A stretch of 64,000 nucleotides of DNA, taken from positions 310,001 to 374,000 of the forward strand of contig JAXLWK010000007.1 of NCBI GenBank assembly GCA_046328525.1, written 5' to 3'. This document shows, one piece after another, positions 1-9,267 of this stretch; positions within the stretch are counted from its first letter, which is position 1; each line of letters opens with the position of its first letter. The position numbers and the translations under genes were made by a program. The notes below the pieces were generated by a model that saw nothing but the letters and a program-made list of their open reading frames with translations, had not been told where the DNA came from and ran no database searches. Source of the stretch: JBDHWG01 sp046328525 (GTDB lineage: Bacteria; Chloroflexota; Anaerolineae; Epilineales; JAHCIE01).

Positions 1-1
1 G

Positions 2-1042
2 CGCGACGAGATCAGGGCGCAGTACGGGATCACCGTCCACCCGACGCTCGTGCTAAGTTCCGCCGCCGTCGGCTGCAACTACAACCCCCAGGCCCGCGAC
101 CATCTAGACTGCAACTACCGCCACGCCTACACGCCCGGCGAGGACACGTGGCGGCCCACGGCGGCGTACTACATCGCCGTCCTCCAGCGCATGACCCGCC
201 CGGTGGACATTGACTTCGACGGTGACGGCAACACAACGGGCGACTTCGAGCGCTGGAGCCAGGCCGACGCCGACACCTTCGCCGAGTTCTTCACGTCCTT
301 CTCCCTGGACCCCTTCCTCAACCACCCCATTGACGGCGACGCCCTCCTCGGCCAGCCGGGCCACCTCGGCGTCGCCGACGTTCAGACGTATGGCGTTGCC
401 TTCGCCGGCGTCGTCCGCCAGACCGCCGACCGCTTCTACAACCTGCCGGGCTGCTGGAACGCTTCCTCAGGCCAGTACGAGGCGTGCCGCCGGCCGACGG
501 TGCTGCCTCAGCTTGGCACACACTACTACAGCTGGCCGGGCCAAAGTTGGGTCGGTCTCATATGCCCCACGGAGCCATCCGACCGGGTGTGCGCCGATAC
601 CGACACGCCGCCCTACGATGACGTGCGCTACACCGTCGTCTACAACGTGGCGCGGCTGACCCAGGCCGCCGTCGCCGACCTGGACCGCACGCCGGGGCAC
701 GTCGCGGCATGGGCCTACTGGGACGGGGTAGACGCGCAGTACTCCCTCGACCCGGTCTCCCACATGCTCTGGGGCAGCCTGCACGCCTCGGTGGAGCCAA
801 TCGTGGACTGGGACCCGGTGTGCGACGGTGGCGGCTGCCGCAAGGAGAACGTTCGCCTGACCCCTCTGGGCGAAGTGTACTTTGCCCTCGCCGCCGGCGA
901 CCCCGATTTCCGGCCCGGCCCGTTCACCTACGTCGGCAACAACGACCCGGTGAGCGGCAAGATCAGCGTATCGTTGACGCGCCCCACGGCGTGGTGGCCG
1001 GCCGCGTCGAACGTCTCGCGCAACAAAAAGCCCAGGGGCTAA
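2..1042 (+). CDS. Hypothetical protein, 5'-truncated by window edge
   Basis: The reading frame is open to the first base, so the true start lies outside the window; the visible part is about 346 residues. The sequence is rich in Trp, Tyr, Asp and Pro, with scattered Cys residues (for example in GCNYN, GCWN, CPTEP, CDGGGC), as expected for an exported, disulfide-containing or metal-binding protein. No transmembrane segment is visible in this part. Stretches such as HVAAWAYWDGVDAQYS and LGEVYFALAAGDPDF vaguely resemble glycoside-hydrolase-like or Tyr-rich secreted proteins, but I do not recognise the family. Its stop codon lies in the loop of a strong hairpin. Confidence is high for coding and low for function. 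Confidence 0.7.
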   Translation, partial: RDEIRAQYGITVHPTLVLSSAAVGCNYNPQARDHLDCNYRHAYTPGEDTWRPTAAYYIAVLQRMTRPVDIDFDGDGNTTGDFERWSQADADTFAEFFTSFSLDPFLNHPIDGDALLGQPGHLGVADVQTYGVAFAGVVRQTADRFYNLPGCWNASSGQYEACRRPTVLPQLGTHYYSWPGQSWVGLICPTEPSDRVCADTDTPPYDDVRYTVVYNVARLTQAAVADLDRTPGHVAAWAYWDGVDAQYSLDPVSHMLWGSLHASVEPIVDWDPVCDGGGCRKENVRLTPLGEVYFALAAGDPDFRPGPFTYVGNNDPVSGKISVSLTRPTAWWPAASNVSRNKKPRG

Positions 1043-1053
1043 CCCCTGGGCTT
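1029..1053. terminator. Bidirectional intrinsic terminator between convergent genes
   Basis: A perfect 11-bp inverted repeat (AAGCCCAGGGG / CCCCTGGGCTT) has a 4-base loop that contains the TAA stop of the plus-strand gene. The run of A residues just to the left reads as a U-tract on the minus strand, so the hairpin best fits the minus-strand gene that ends at 1092. It can serve both genes. Confidence 0.75.
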
Positions 1054-1091
1054 CCACCTCTCACACCGCCCCGACTGATGGATGCAGCCAA

Positions 1092-1391
1092 TCAGTACCC
1101 CGTGTAGCCGGGGACGCGCTTGCGCCCGGCGCCGCCGGTGTACGTCGCAATATCGGCCGCCAGCCCCAGGCCAATCCAGAGCCAGGCAAGCCCTTCGATG
1201 CCGCCGGGCGCGATGAGGACATACATCAGAGTGGTCCAGGGTAGGAAGATGATGCCCAACAGCGGCCACACCCAGAAGGCGCCGGGCCAACTACTGAACG
1301 TCACCTGCCAGCGCGCAGGCTGAATGAGCCACCATAGGATATCGAGAGCACGTGGACCGAGAACGACGAGGATCAAGAACGCGCAACACAT
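1092..1391 (-). CDS. Small multi-pass membrane protein
   Basis: This 99-residue protein is mostly hydrophobic. Its likely membrane segments start with FLILVVLGPRALDILWWLI, followed by WPLLGIIFLPWTTLMYVLIA and LAWLWIGLGLAADIATY, and it ends in a basic tail. I chose the internal ATG because GGGAGG sits 6 bases upstream of it; a start 14 codons earlier has no comparable ribosome site. A matching promoter lies about 110 bases upstream. No family is recognised and the role is unknown. Confidence 0.65.
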   Translation of the reverse strand: MCCAFLILVVLGPRALDILWWLIQPARWQVTFSSWPGAFWVWPLLGIIFLPWTTLMYVLIAPGGIEGLAWLWIGLGLAADIATYTGGAGRKRVPGYTGY

Positions 1392-1502
1392 AGCCAGCCT
1401 CCCTTCAAGGCGCCCAGAGTGATGAAGACGCACGAACCGACGCTGAGTGAGGTAGGCAGCGCCCCGAATGGGCCGGCAGCCTCAGCGGGTTGTCATGGGC
1501 GC

Positions 1503-1530
1503 ATTATACACGCACGAGTCGGGAATGCAA
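1503..1530 (-). promoter_or_regulatory. Sigma-70-type promoter for the 1391 membrane-protein gene
   Basis: On the minus strand TTGCAT and TATAAT are separated by 16 bases and point at the small membrane-protein gene. The leader would be about 100 bases long. Confidence 0.5.
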
Positions 1531-1647
1531 ACAGGGCGCAGACCCCGCGTGGACCGCATAGTCTGTACAAAGCCGTCATAATGTGGCATACTGCCTGCAA
1601 ACGACGGCGGACAATCACTTTTCGGAATTGGTGGGAGGTTTCCGACA

Positions 1648-2442
1648 ATGCCAGACTGGGCCTACGATCTGCCGACCTGGCAGCTCGGCGCAGCCATCCT
1701 GATCTTCTTTGAGGTCGCGGGTCTCGGCGGCCTGTGGCTCACGCGGCGATTCATCTTGCCACATCTCAAGATGGTAGACGGCAACAACGACGCCGTCAGC
1801 GGAACCGTCCAGGCCATCGGCGTCTTCTACGCCATCACCGTCGGCCTCATCGCCGCTGGCGCCTACTCCAACTATCAAAACGTCGGCAGCATTGCCACCC
1901 AGGAAGCTGCGAGCATCGCCAAGCTCTACCGCGATGTGAGAGACTACCCGGACCCGCCGAAGTCCATGCTCCAGGATGGTCTGAAGAGATACACGGAGTT
2001 CATCATCAACGAGGCGTGGCCCGCCCAGCGGCACGGCGTCATCCTCGATGGCGGGACGCTCATCCTCAACGACTTCCAGGATGAGCTCTATACCTTCGAG
2101 CCGAGAACTGAAGGGCAGAAGGCTATCCACACCGAAGCGCTCCGTGCCTACAACGAGCTAATCGGCTTCCGACGGCAGCGCATTGACGCCGTGGGCAGCG
2201 GCCTGCCGGGCGCCTGGTGGGCAGTGATCTGGTTCGGCGCCGCTATCAGCATCTTCGTCGGCTACTTCTTCTACCTGGAAGACCCACGCATACATATCAT
2301 TCTTGTCGCGCTCATGGCCGCCTTCATCAGCCTGGTCATCCTGGTCATCGCCTCCAGTGACAACCCCTACCGAGGCAGCCTGAGCATCGGCCCCGACTCC
2401 TACAAGCTCATCCTGGACACCGTCATCAACAAGATCAGGTAG
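1648..2442 (+). CDS. DUF4239-family (bestrophin-like) membrane protein
   Basis: The 264-residue protein has paired N-terminal hydrophobic segments (about 12-32 and 50-72), a soluble central region (about 75-185), and two C-terminal segments (about 190-212 and 216-236). This layout and the motif TVGLIAAGAYSNYQNV match the DUF4239 family, which has been compared with bestrophin anion channels; transport function is not shown for this protein. A purine-rich GTGGGAGG lies upstream of the ATG. The gene stands alone between an intergenic region and the helicase operon. Confidence 0.7.
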   Translation: MPDWAYDLPTWQLGAAILIFFEVAGLGGLWLTRRFILPHLKMVDGNNDAVSGTVQAIGVFYAITVGLIAAGAYSNYQNVGSIATQEAASIAKLYRDVRDYPDPPKSMLQDGLKRYTEFIINEAWPAQRHGVILDGGTLILNDFQDELYTFEPRTEGQKAIHTEALRAYNELIGFRRQRIDAVGSGLPGAWWAVIWFGAAISIFVGYFFYLEDPRIHIILVALMAAFISLVILVIASSDNPYRGSLSIGPDSYKLILDTVINKIR

Positions 2443-2473
2443 GCGGAGTTCCAGCGGCCGTCGTGGACGTAGT

Positions 2474-2503
2474 TTGCCAGTATCGTCTCATTACGTCTAC
2501 AAT
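2474..2503 (+). promoter_or_regulatory. Promoter of the XPB helicase operon
   Basis: TTGCCA and TACAAT are spaced by 18 bases. Transcription would begin near 2510, about 33 bases before the helicase start, and the short leader shows no clear Shine-Dalgarno sequence. Confidence 0.5.
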
Positions 2504-2542
2504 TAGCGCAATAGTGAACACACGTTTCGATGTATAGAGTCT

Positions 2543-4285
2543 ATGCTGAATTTCAACCCTCAGAACCCCCTGATCGTGCAGGGCGACAAGACCGTCCTCC
2601 TCGAAGTAGATAACCCGGCCTACGAGGATGCGCGCGATGTCCTGGCGCGCTTCGCCGAGCTTGAGAAAAGCCCGGAGTACATCCACTCGTACCGCATCTC
2701 CCCGCTCTCCCTCTGGAACGCGGCCGCCGCCGGCCTAACCGCCGATGCTATCCTGGACGGCCTCGACCGCTTCGCCAAGTACCCCGTGCCGGGCAACGTC
2801 CGCGTAGACATCGCCGACTATGTCTCCCGCTACGGCCGCGTAAAGATCATCCGCCGCGATGGGCAGCTCCTGCTCACCTCGGAGGACGCGCTCCTCATCG
2901 TGGAGCTGACGCGCCGCAAGGAACTGAAATCCTACATCCGCGAGTCGCTTGACGCCCACACCCTGCGCGTGGACGCGGCCATGCGCGGCCACCTCAAGCA
3001 CGCCCTGGTCAAGGTCGGCTACCCCGCCGAGGACCTGGCGGGCTATGTCAGCGGCGAGGCGCTGGCGCTCCAGCTGCGGGACACGACGCAGGGCGGGCGC
3101 TCCTTCGTCCTGCGCCACTACCAGCGCGACGCCGCCGACGTCTTCTACGCTGGCGGCGCGGCCCACGGCGGCTCCGGCGTCATCGTCCTGCCGTGCGGTG
3201 CGGGCAAGACCATTGTCGGCATGGGTGTCATGAACGCGATGCAGACGAGCACACTCATCCTGACGCCCAACACGTTCTCGGTGCATCAGTGGGTCGCCGA
3301 GCTGCTCGACAAGACGACGCTGTCGGAGGACCTGATCGGCGAATACACCGGCCAGCGCAAGGACATCCGCCCCATCACCGTGGCGACTTACCAGACGATC
3401 ACGTACCGCAAGCGAGGCAAGCGGACGGGAGACGGCCCGCTGCGCGACGAGTACCCCCACTTCGATTTGTTCGACCAGCGCGACTGGGGCCTCATCATCT
3501 ACGACGAGGTACACCTGCTCCCCGCGCCCGTCTTCAGCATCACCGCCGAGCTTCAGGCGCGGCGGCGGCTCGGGCTGACGGCGACGCTCGTGCGCGAGGA
3601 TGGCCGCGAGGAGGACGTCTTCTCGCTCATCGGCCCGAAGAAGTACGACGTGCCGTGGAAAGACCTCGAAAAGCAGGGCTGGATCGCCGAGGCCGACTGC
3701 ATCGAGGTGCGCATCCCCCTGCCCGACGATTTGCGGATGGAGTACGCCCTGGCCGAGACGCGCCAGAAGTATCGCGTCGCCGCCTGCAACCGGGCCAAGC
3801 TCGACACGCTGGACGAGCTGCTCGACAAGCACCCGACGGAGCAGACCCTCATCATCGGGATGTATCTCGACCAGCTCGACGCGGTGCAGCGGCGCTATGG
3901 CTTCCCCATCATCACCGGCGACACGCCGGAGCGCGAGCGGCGCAAGCTCTACGGTCAGTTTCGCAGCGGCGCGCTTCAGCGCCTCATCATCTCCAAGGTC
4001 GGCAACTTCGCTATTGACCTGCCCGACGCCAGCGTGATGATCCAGATTAGCGGCACATTCGGCAGCCGCCAGGAGGAGGCGCAGCGCCTGGGGCGCATCC
4101 TGCGGCCGAAGGCCGAGGGCCAGATGGCCCACTTCTATACCCTGGTCAGCCGCGACACTCAGGACCAGGAGTTCAGCGCTAACCGCCAGTTGTTCCTCAC
4201 CGAGCAGGGCTACCAGTACATCATCCTGTATGCCGACGAGGTCGCGGCGTTCCAGCCCCGCGCCCTTGCCACGCCGCGCCTGTGA
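2543..4285 (+). CDS. XPB/Ssl2-type superfamily 2 DNA helicase
   Basis: This 580-residue protein is a DNA-dependent ATPase/helicase of the XPB (ERCC3) type. About 190 N-terminal residues form the damage-recognition-like region. The motor follows: Walker A LPCGAGKTIVG near residue 215, the DEVH box in IIYDEVHLL near 320, TATLVREDGREED near 350 (carrying the XPB-specific Arg-Glu-Asp motif), and motif VI EEAQRLGRILRPK near 510. In archaea and eukaryotes XPB opens DNA for repair or transcription; bacterial XPB is thought to act in repair. Two partner genes follow at once (12-base gap, then a 14-base overlap), so it probably works in a complex. The start lacks an obvious ribosome site. Confidence 0.92.
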   Translation: MLNFNPQNPLIVQGDKTVLLEVDNPAYEDARDVLARFAELEKSPEYIHSYRISPLSLWNAAAAGLTADAILDGLDRFAKYPVPGNVRVDIADYVSRYGRVKIIRRDGQLLLTSEDALLIVELTRRKELKSYIRESLDAHTLRVDAAMRGHLKHALVKVGYPAEDLAGYVSGEALALQLRDTTQGGRSFVLRHYQRDAADVFYAGGAAHGGSGVIVLPCGAGKTIVGMGVMNAMQTSTLILTPNTFSVHQWVAELLDKTTLSEDLIGEYTGQRKDIRPITVATYQTITYRKRGKRTGDGPLRDEYPHFDLFDQRDWGLIIYDEVHLLPAPVFSITAELQARRRLGLTATLVREDGREEDVFSLIGPKKYDVPWKDLEKQGWIAEADCIEVRIPLPDDLRMEYALAETRQKYRVAACNRAKLDTLDELLDKHPTEQTLIIGMYLDQLDAVQRRYGFPIITGDTPERERRKLYGQFRSGALQRLIISKVGNFAIDLPDASVMIQISGTFGSRQEEAQRLGRILRPKAEGQMAHFYTLVSRDTQDQEFSANRQLFLTEQGYQYIILYADEVAAFQPRALATPRL

Positions 4286-4297
4286 CCATACCCTCCC

Positions 4298-6595
4298 ATG
4301 CCTACCCTTGACACCCTGACCGAAGCCGACTTCCAGAGCGATTTTAGCGACAGCGCCTATCGCAATGCCCACGGCCTGGTGTCTGCGGTGCGCAACCCCG
4401 AGCGCATTCGCGACTCACTGCGCGCCCAGGTGCAAGACGGCAGCCTGTACGATGTCGCCATTGACGTGACACGCGGCGGCATCATCGCCATCTGCACCTG
4501 TTCCTACCCGTGGGAGGGGAGCTGCAAGCACATCGGCGCCGTGCTCCTCAAGTGGATCTACGAGCGCAATGCGTTTACGTGGGGGACATCCGACTCCTCC
4601 GACGAGACCACGCTCACCCTCGTCGGCCAGCCGTCGCAAGTCCCCCCCTGGGTGAGAAAGACCGCCGCCGAACTCGAGACCGATTATCGAGGGCATCTTG
4701 AGAACTGGCTGGACCTGTACAAGCTGAACGACCTGCGCAGCATGGCGAAGACTCGCGGCTGGGTCGTGCGCGGCACACGCAAAGCGGATGTCGCCGCCGC
4801 GATCGCCGAGCAGATGATCAACCCCGCCCGCATCGCCCAGGTCGTGGGGCCGCTGGACCGCGCGGCAAAGGCCGTGCTACGCGGCGCCGCACTCGTCGGC
4901 GATTTCCCCGGCCAGCGTATGAGCGATGTCTACCGCGTCGCTCGCCTCTGGGCGCCGTCCGAGAGCGACGCCGGCTTCGGGCAACACGTCACGCGGCTGA
5001 CGGCGCGCGGGATCATGTTCCCCGCCGATGTGTACAGCACGGAAGGCCCACAGGCCGCGTTCATCCCTGAGAGCCTGGCCCGCTGGTACCCGCGCCTCCT
5101 GGCCGACGTCGTCCCCCATAGCCCCGCCCTGCCTTCGGACGACCCGGCGATCGAGGTGCGCCTGGCAAACCCCGCGCCATTCCTCCGCAGCGCGATTCAG
5201 GTCTTGAGCGCCCTTGACGCCCTCCAGCCCCCGCTGCGGCAGCGCGCGCCCGACTATGCGTTCGAGGCCGCGCACCCCTTTGTGCGCGGCTGGGACTATG
5301 ATCAGGGGGAAATCGAGCGGCTGGAAAAGAAGGGGAGGATCGGGCCTTATTCGCAGACGCCAGTGAAAGTCCTGCCGCCCGGCCCCCTCCTCTCCGACGA
5401 CTACATGGCCCGCCTGGCGTCCATTGCCGGCGGCGACGATCGGCTCACGGTGATCTACGGCCTGCTGCTGGCGGCCCGAGTCCTGCTGCCCGGCAGCCCG
5501 CCCCGCTCGTGGGAGGAGGTCAAGGTCGCGTTCCTGAAGCGGGACGAGGCCGCGCAGCACACCATTCTGAGCCGCGCCTACCTCCTCATGGACACGTGGC
5601 TTGAGCTGTGGCCGGTGCTGCGCGCAAATAGCGACCTGACGCTGTTGCGCCTGCTGCATCCCAATTACTCCCTCGTTCTGTCCCCCAGGAACCTTCGGGC
5701 CGAGGTAGCCCTTGCCCGCCGGCTCGTGCTGCGCGTCCTGTCCTACCTCCCCGACGACGCCTGGATCAACCTCGACGACCTCTTCTCCATCTTGCGCGTC
5801 GTGTGGCCCCAGTTCAACCAGGCGTTGTGGCTGCACTATCGCACAACCGGCGGCCAACAGGGCGCCTGGTACGTGGCGCGCGACGGCACTCCGCTGGCGC
5901 CGGACAGCGATCGCGATTGGCGGCTCGGCCAGGGCGCTTTCATTCAGGAGATGCTGAGCGGCCCGCTCCACTGGCTCGGCCTGGTGGACCTGGCGGTGTC
6001 CGCTGACCGGATCACCCACGTCCGCTTCCACGGCCTGGCCGACGTCATCTGGATGCGGGGGGAACGTGTCTTGGAGGCCGCCTTCGCCGCCGCCGCCGAC
6101 GCGCAGAACGTCGCGCTCGCCGACGCGCTGCGCGTGGAAGGCGACGTCATCCGGCTGGATCCGGTGCTGGGCGCGGCGGGGCAAAGCGTGATCGAGCGCA
6201 TCGCGCAGCTGGACAGCGCCCGCCCCCACGAGTTCGTCTACCGCCTGGCCCCGGCCGTCGTGCATCGGTTGTTCGAGAGTGGCGCACACCCGGACCAAAT
6301 CGAGGCCGACTGGCTCGCCGCGTTTGGCGAGCCCCTTCCGGCGTCCATTCACGCGCGCCTGGCCGAGTGGTGGGCGGGCTATGGCCGGCTCCGCCTGTAC
6401 CAGAACGCGACGGTGATCGAGTTCAGCGACGACTACGCCCTCGCCGAGATGAAGGCCGTCACCTCCCTGGAGAAAGTCATGATCGCGGAGGTTTCGCCGC
6501 GCCTGGTCATCATTCCGCGCGAGGCAGCCGACATCCTGGCGGCGGAGCTGACCAGGGCGGGCTACACGCCGCAGCGAGCCGATGCCCATGCCTAA
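4298..6595 (+). CDS. SWIM zinc-finger protein of the XPB operon
   Basis: The 765-residue protein begins with a SWIM zinc finger: CTCSYPWEGSCKH near residues 66-78 gives the Cys-x-Cys...Cys-x-His ligand set. A SAP-like helix pair follows (LNDLRSMAKTRGWVVRGTRK, about 140-160), a fold usually used for DNA contact. The remaining roughly 580 residues are helical and I cannot assign them to a family. It starts 12 bases after the helicase stop and its end overlaps the next gene, so all three are probably co-translated. The likely role is a DNA-binding or targeting subunit for the XPB helicase; that is inference from context and the two nucleic-acid-binding motifs. Confidence 0.82.
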   Translation: MPTLDTLTEADFQSDFSDSAYRNAHGLVSAVRNPERIRDSLRAQVQDGSLYDVAIDVTRGGIIAICTCSYPWEGSCKHIGAVLLKWIYERNAFTWGTSDSSDETTLTLVGQPSQVPPWVRKTAAELETDYRGHLENWLDLYKLNDLRSMAKTRGWVVRGTRKADVAAAIAEQMINPARIAQVVGPLDRAAKAVLRGAALVGDFPGQRMSDVYRVARLWAPSESDAGFGQHVTRLTARGIMFPADVYSTEGPQAAFIPESLARWYPRLLADVVPHSPALPSDDPAIEVRLANPAPFLRSAIQVLSALDALQPPLRQRAPDYAFEAAHPFVRGWDYDQGEIERLEKKGRIGPYSQTPVKVLPPGPLLSDDYMARLASIAGGDDRLTVIYGLLLAARVLLPGSPPRSWEEVKVAFLKRDEAAQHTILSRAYLLMDTWLELWPVLRANSDLTLLRLLHPNYSLVLSPRNLRAEVALARRLVLRVLSYLPDDAWINLDDLFSILRVVWPQFNQALWLHYRTTGGQQGAWYVARDGTPLAPDSDRDWRLGQGAFIQEMLSGPLHWLGLVDLAVSADRITHVRFHGLADVIWMRGERVLEAAFAAAADAQNVALADALRVEGDVIRLDPVLGAAGQSVIERIAQLDSARPHEFVYRLAPAVVHRLFESGAHPDQIEADWLAAFGEPLPASIHARLAEWWAGYGRLRLYQNATVIEFSDDYALAEMKAVTSLEKVMIAEVSPRLVIIPREAADILAAELTRAGYTPQRADAHA

Positions 6596-8939
6596 TCCCC
6601 TCGACGCTCTCCTGGCGAGCTACAACGTCAATACCCTGTACGCCCTGGCGGTCGAGGCGGGGATATTCTCGCGCAAAGGCCCGAAGGCCCCCAAAGCCGA
6701 GTTGGTCAGCGTCATGAAGAAGTATTTCTTCACCGAGGCGCGCGTCCAGGCGTCGCTTGCCAAGCTCGATCCCCACGAGCGCGGGGTGCTGAATCGTCTC
6801 CAGCTTCGCGGCGGCGCGGCGCTGACGCGCTCGCTGCAGCGCGAGGTCGTGCGCGTCGGCCTGGCGTCCACGCCGCCAGAGGTGAAGGGATCGGCTTATA
6901 ACACGACTTACGTTGCATACGCTCAACCAGGCGAGTACACCGGCTCACTGAACAATCCCAAATCAACGATCTTCCAAGACATTGTCGCCCGCCTGACGTT
7001 CCACGGCCTTGTCTTTAGCCGCGCCGAAGCGGGCAGCTACGCTTCCACCTACAAGTTCCAGTATCACCCGGCCGCCGAGGTGTTCATCCCTGCCGAGGTC
7101 CTCCGCTACCTGCCCGCGCCGACGCCCGATGCCAGCCGGACCGAGGACTGGCAGCCTCCCCGCGTCGTCGCGGGCGACATCGGGTCGTTCCTGCGGGACC
7201 TGTACCTCTACTGGGACCTCGTGCGCCGCGCGCCGATTGCCCTGCTGAACAACGGCATGGTGGGCAAGCGTCAGCTAAAGACCATCAACGAGGCGTTGCT
7301 GACGCCGGACCCCAGCGTTGAGCGCGCCGGGAACGAGACCGACGCGCGCCGCCTCTACCTGCTGCGCCAGCTATTGGAGGCCCTCAAGCTGGTGGAAGCG
7401 CGGGATGGGCGGCTCACGGCCGTTGCGCCGGACAGCACGAGTCTGCCCCAGTTCTTCACCCTGGACACGCCTACCCAGATCGCGCGGTGCGTCGCGGTGT
7501 GGCTTTCCCTGGACGAGCGCGCCCTGGCGTTTTCAGGCGAGTTGAGCCGCGCGTATCCCCAGGTGACAAACGCCCGCCAGACGCTGCTGAAGACCCTGCG
7601 CGGCATGGGGGCGGACCTCTGGTTCGACATGGAAGAGATCATGGAGCGGCTCCAGGACGCCGACCCCAACTTCCTCTTCTCCAAGCGCCGGGGGATGGAG
7701 CACAACTACAGCTCAGGCTACTACTACTACGGCGGCTCGCAGCGCAGTTCCCTCGCCGAGCTGCGCAGAAAGTTCGACCGGGCCGAGATGGAGTTCGCGC
7801 GCACCGCCCTCACCGGCTTCCTGTTCGAGATGGGCATCGTCGAGCTTGGCTACGCCGATGCGAAGGCGAAGACCGCGTCGTTCCTCCGGATCGGCGCCAA
7901 CGGCGCGCAGATCCTCGCCGGTCTCACCGTCGGCGGCCAGGGCGGCGTGAGCGCGACGCTGCCCCCCCTCGCGGCGGAAGACGCACACGAGGGTCGCGTG
8001 GTGCTCCAACCGAACTTCCAGATTCTCGCCCTGGGGCCGGTCAAGCTCGACATCCTGGCGCGCCTCGACCTGTTCGCCGACCGCCGCAAGGCCGACCCCA
8101 ACGCCTTCGAGTACCACCTGTCGCGCGAGTCGGTCTACCGCGCGCAACAGGCCGGCTTTGGTGTGCCGGACATCGCCGCGTTCCTCCGCCAGGTCAGCGG
8201 CGCCGACATCCCGCAGAACGTGCAGCGGACGATGGACGAGTGGGCCGCGCACCACGAGCGGATCGTCTTCCGCGCGCCGGTCGCCCTGCTCCAGGCCGCC
8301 GACGAAGCCGACCTTCCTGCGCTGCTCGCCCACACAGAGCTTGCCCCCCTTCTCCGCGCCGTCAGTCCCACCGTGGCCGTCGCCGCGACCGACGGCGCCG
8401 ACGTGCTGAAGCCGCTGTTGGGCATCGGACAGTTCCCGGCGGTCGCGGAGGTTGACCCAACATCCGCTGACCATAGCGTATCGGTGGACGACGACGGCGT
8501 GTTGAGCGCCGCCCATGCCGTCCCGAGCCTGTTCCTGGAGCGCCGCCTGGAGCGCGTGGCCGAGCGGGTGGAGGGGGCATGGCGCGTCACGGCCGACGTT
8601 GTGCGCCGCGAGGGGACAGGCCGCGACGCCGTGAACCGCTACACAATGGAGCTTGAGCGCCTCGCGCGCGGCCCGCTGCCAGCCCCGGTCGTCGAGCGCA
8701 TCCGACGCTGGGGCGGCTACTACGGCGCTGCCGCCATCGAGACGCTGACCCTGGTCGAGATGCGCGACCTGCAAGCGCTCGCCGAGCTGCGCCAGGACGC
8801 TGTCCTCCGCGATCTGCTCACGCCGTTCCCGGCCGGCGACCGCGCCCTGGCCGTCGTCCCTACCGAGCGCATCGCCGCGCTTGAGGCGCGGCTGGCCGAG
8901 CTAGGTGTCGTCGTCAGGCGCGGCCTGGCCGGACAATAG
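6582..8939 (+). CDS. Helicase_C_3 domain protein of the XPB operon
   Basis: The 785-residue protein overlaps the SWIM gene by 14 bases. Its N-terminal part is winged-helix-like. Near residue 470 it has the characteristic stretch EGRVVLQPNFQILALG, which opens the Pfam 'helicase conserved C-terminal domain' (Helicase_C_3) found in proteins encoded beside bacterial XPB, for example next to the mycobacterial homologue. No Walker motifs are visible, so it is an accessory subunit and not a second motor. Two ATGs six bases apart are possible starts. The C-terminus (about 680-785) is again winged-helix or coiled in character. Confidence 0.82.
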   Translation: MPMPNPLDALLASYNVNTLYALAVEAGIFSRKGPKAPKAELVSVMKKYFFTEARVQASLAKLDPHERGVLNRLQLRGGAALTRSLQREVVRVGLASTPPEVKGSAYNTTYVAYAQPGEYTGSLNNPKSTIFQDIVARLTFHGLVFSRAEAGSYASTYKFQYHPAAEVFIPAEVLRYLPAPTPDASRTEDWQPPRVVAGDIGSFLRDLYLYWDLVRRAPIALLNNGMVGKRQLKTINEALLTPDPSVERAGNETDARRLYLLRQLLEALKLVEARDGRLTAVAPDSTSLPQFFTLDTPTQIARCVAVWLSLDERALAFSGELSRAYPQVTNARQTLLKTLRGMGADLWFDMEEIMERLQDADPNFLFSKRRGMEHNYSSGYYYYGGSQRSSLAELRRKFDRAEMEFARTALTGFLFEMGIVELGYADAKAKTASFLRIGANGAQILAGLTVGGQGGVSATLPPLAAEDAHEGRVVLQPNFQILALGPVKLDILARLDLFADRRKADPNAFEYHLSRESVYRAQQAGFGVPDIAAFLRQVSGADIPQNVQRTMDEWAAHHERIVFRAPVALLQAADEADLPALLAHTELAPLLRAVSPTVAVAATDGADVLKPLLGIGQFPAVAEVDPTSADHSVSVDDDGVLSAAHAVPSLFLERRLERVAERVEGAWRVTADVVRREGTGRDAVNRYTMELERLARGPLPAPVVERIRRWGGYYGAAAIETLTLVEMRDLQALAELRQDAVLRDLLTPFPAGDRALAVVPTERIAALEARLAELGVVVRRGLAGQ

Positions 8940-8947
8940 GTGAACCG

Positions 8948-9253
8948 ATGCGCGACCACGAGCTAATTGCCAAATACATGCGCCTGCGCGAACGGGGGGG
9001 CCGCATCGTGCTGGAAGTCGCTATCGTCATGTGGGAGGGTGCGCACACCCCCTACCCGGAGTGGCAGGTCTTCCGCCGCTGGCTCAAGTGTCCGTCACCC
9101 GGCCGCCTATGTGTCGTTTAGGGCAAGGCCCTCGCCACGCCAGGCCTGTTTGCGCGCTGCCTCATCTGCGGCAAGCGCAACAATCGCGGCCACATGTTCT
9201 CGCCCGTGCTGCGCCACGGCTGCGCCGAGCGCACCCTCGGCATCGTCTTCTAG
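8948..9253 (+). pseudogene. Decayed zinc-ribbon protein at the end of the XPB operon
   Basis: Starting 8 bases after the previous stop, a 101-codon frame is broken by an in-frame TAG after codon 57. Coding-like sequence lies on both sides: VFRRWLKCPSP before it and ARCLICGKRNNRGHMF after it, the latter with a Cys-x2-Cys pair and a later Cys typical of a small zinc ribbon. Around the TAG another frame reads PAAYVSFRA, so a pair of small compensating indels explains the break better than a single stop mutation. It may be a real decay or an assembly error. Function is unknown; position suggests an accessory of the helicase operon. Confidence 0.45.
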
Positions 9254-9267
9254 AGTCATTTCGCTAA

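Noticed and set aside
2735..4372. Long minus-strand open frame opposite the XPB helicase
   Set aside because: It is a shadow of the high-GC coding strand: composition is rich in Arg, Ala and Gly, no motifs are seen, and the plus-strand gene is clearly conserved.
9119..9121. In-frame TAG considered as a pyrrolysine codon
   Set aside because: Nothing in the window suggests pyrrolysine machinery and the alternative frame around the stop looks coding, so indels or decay are more likely.
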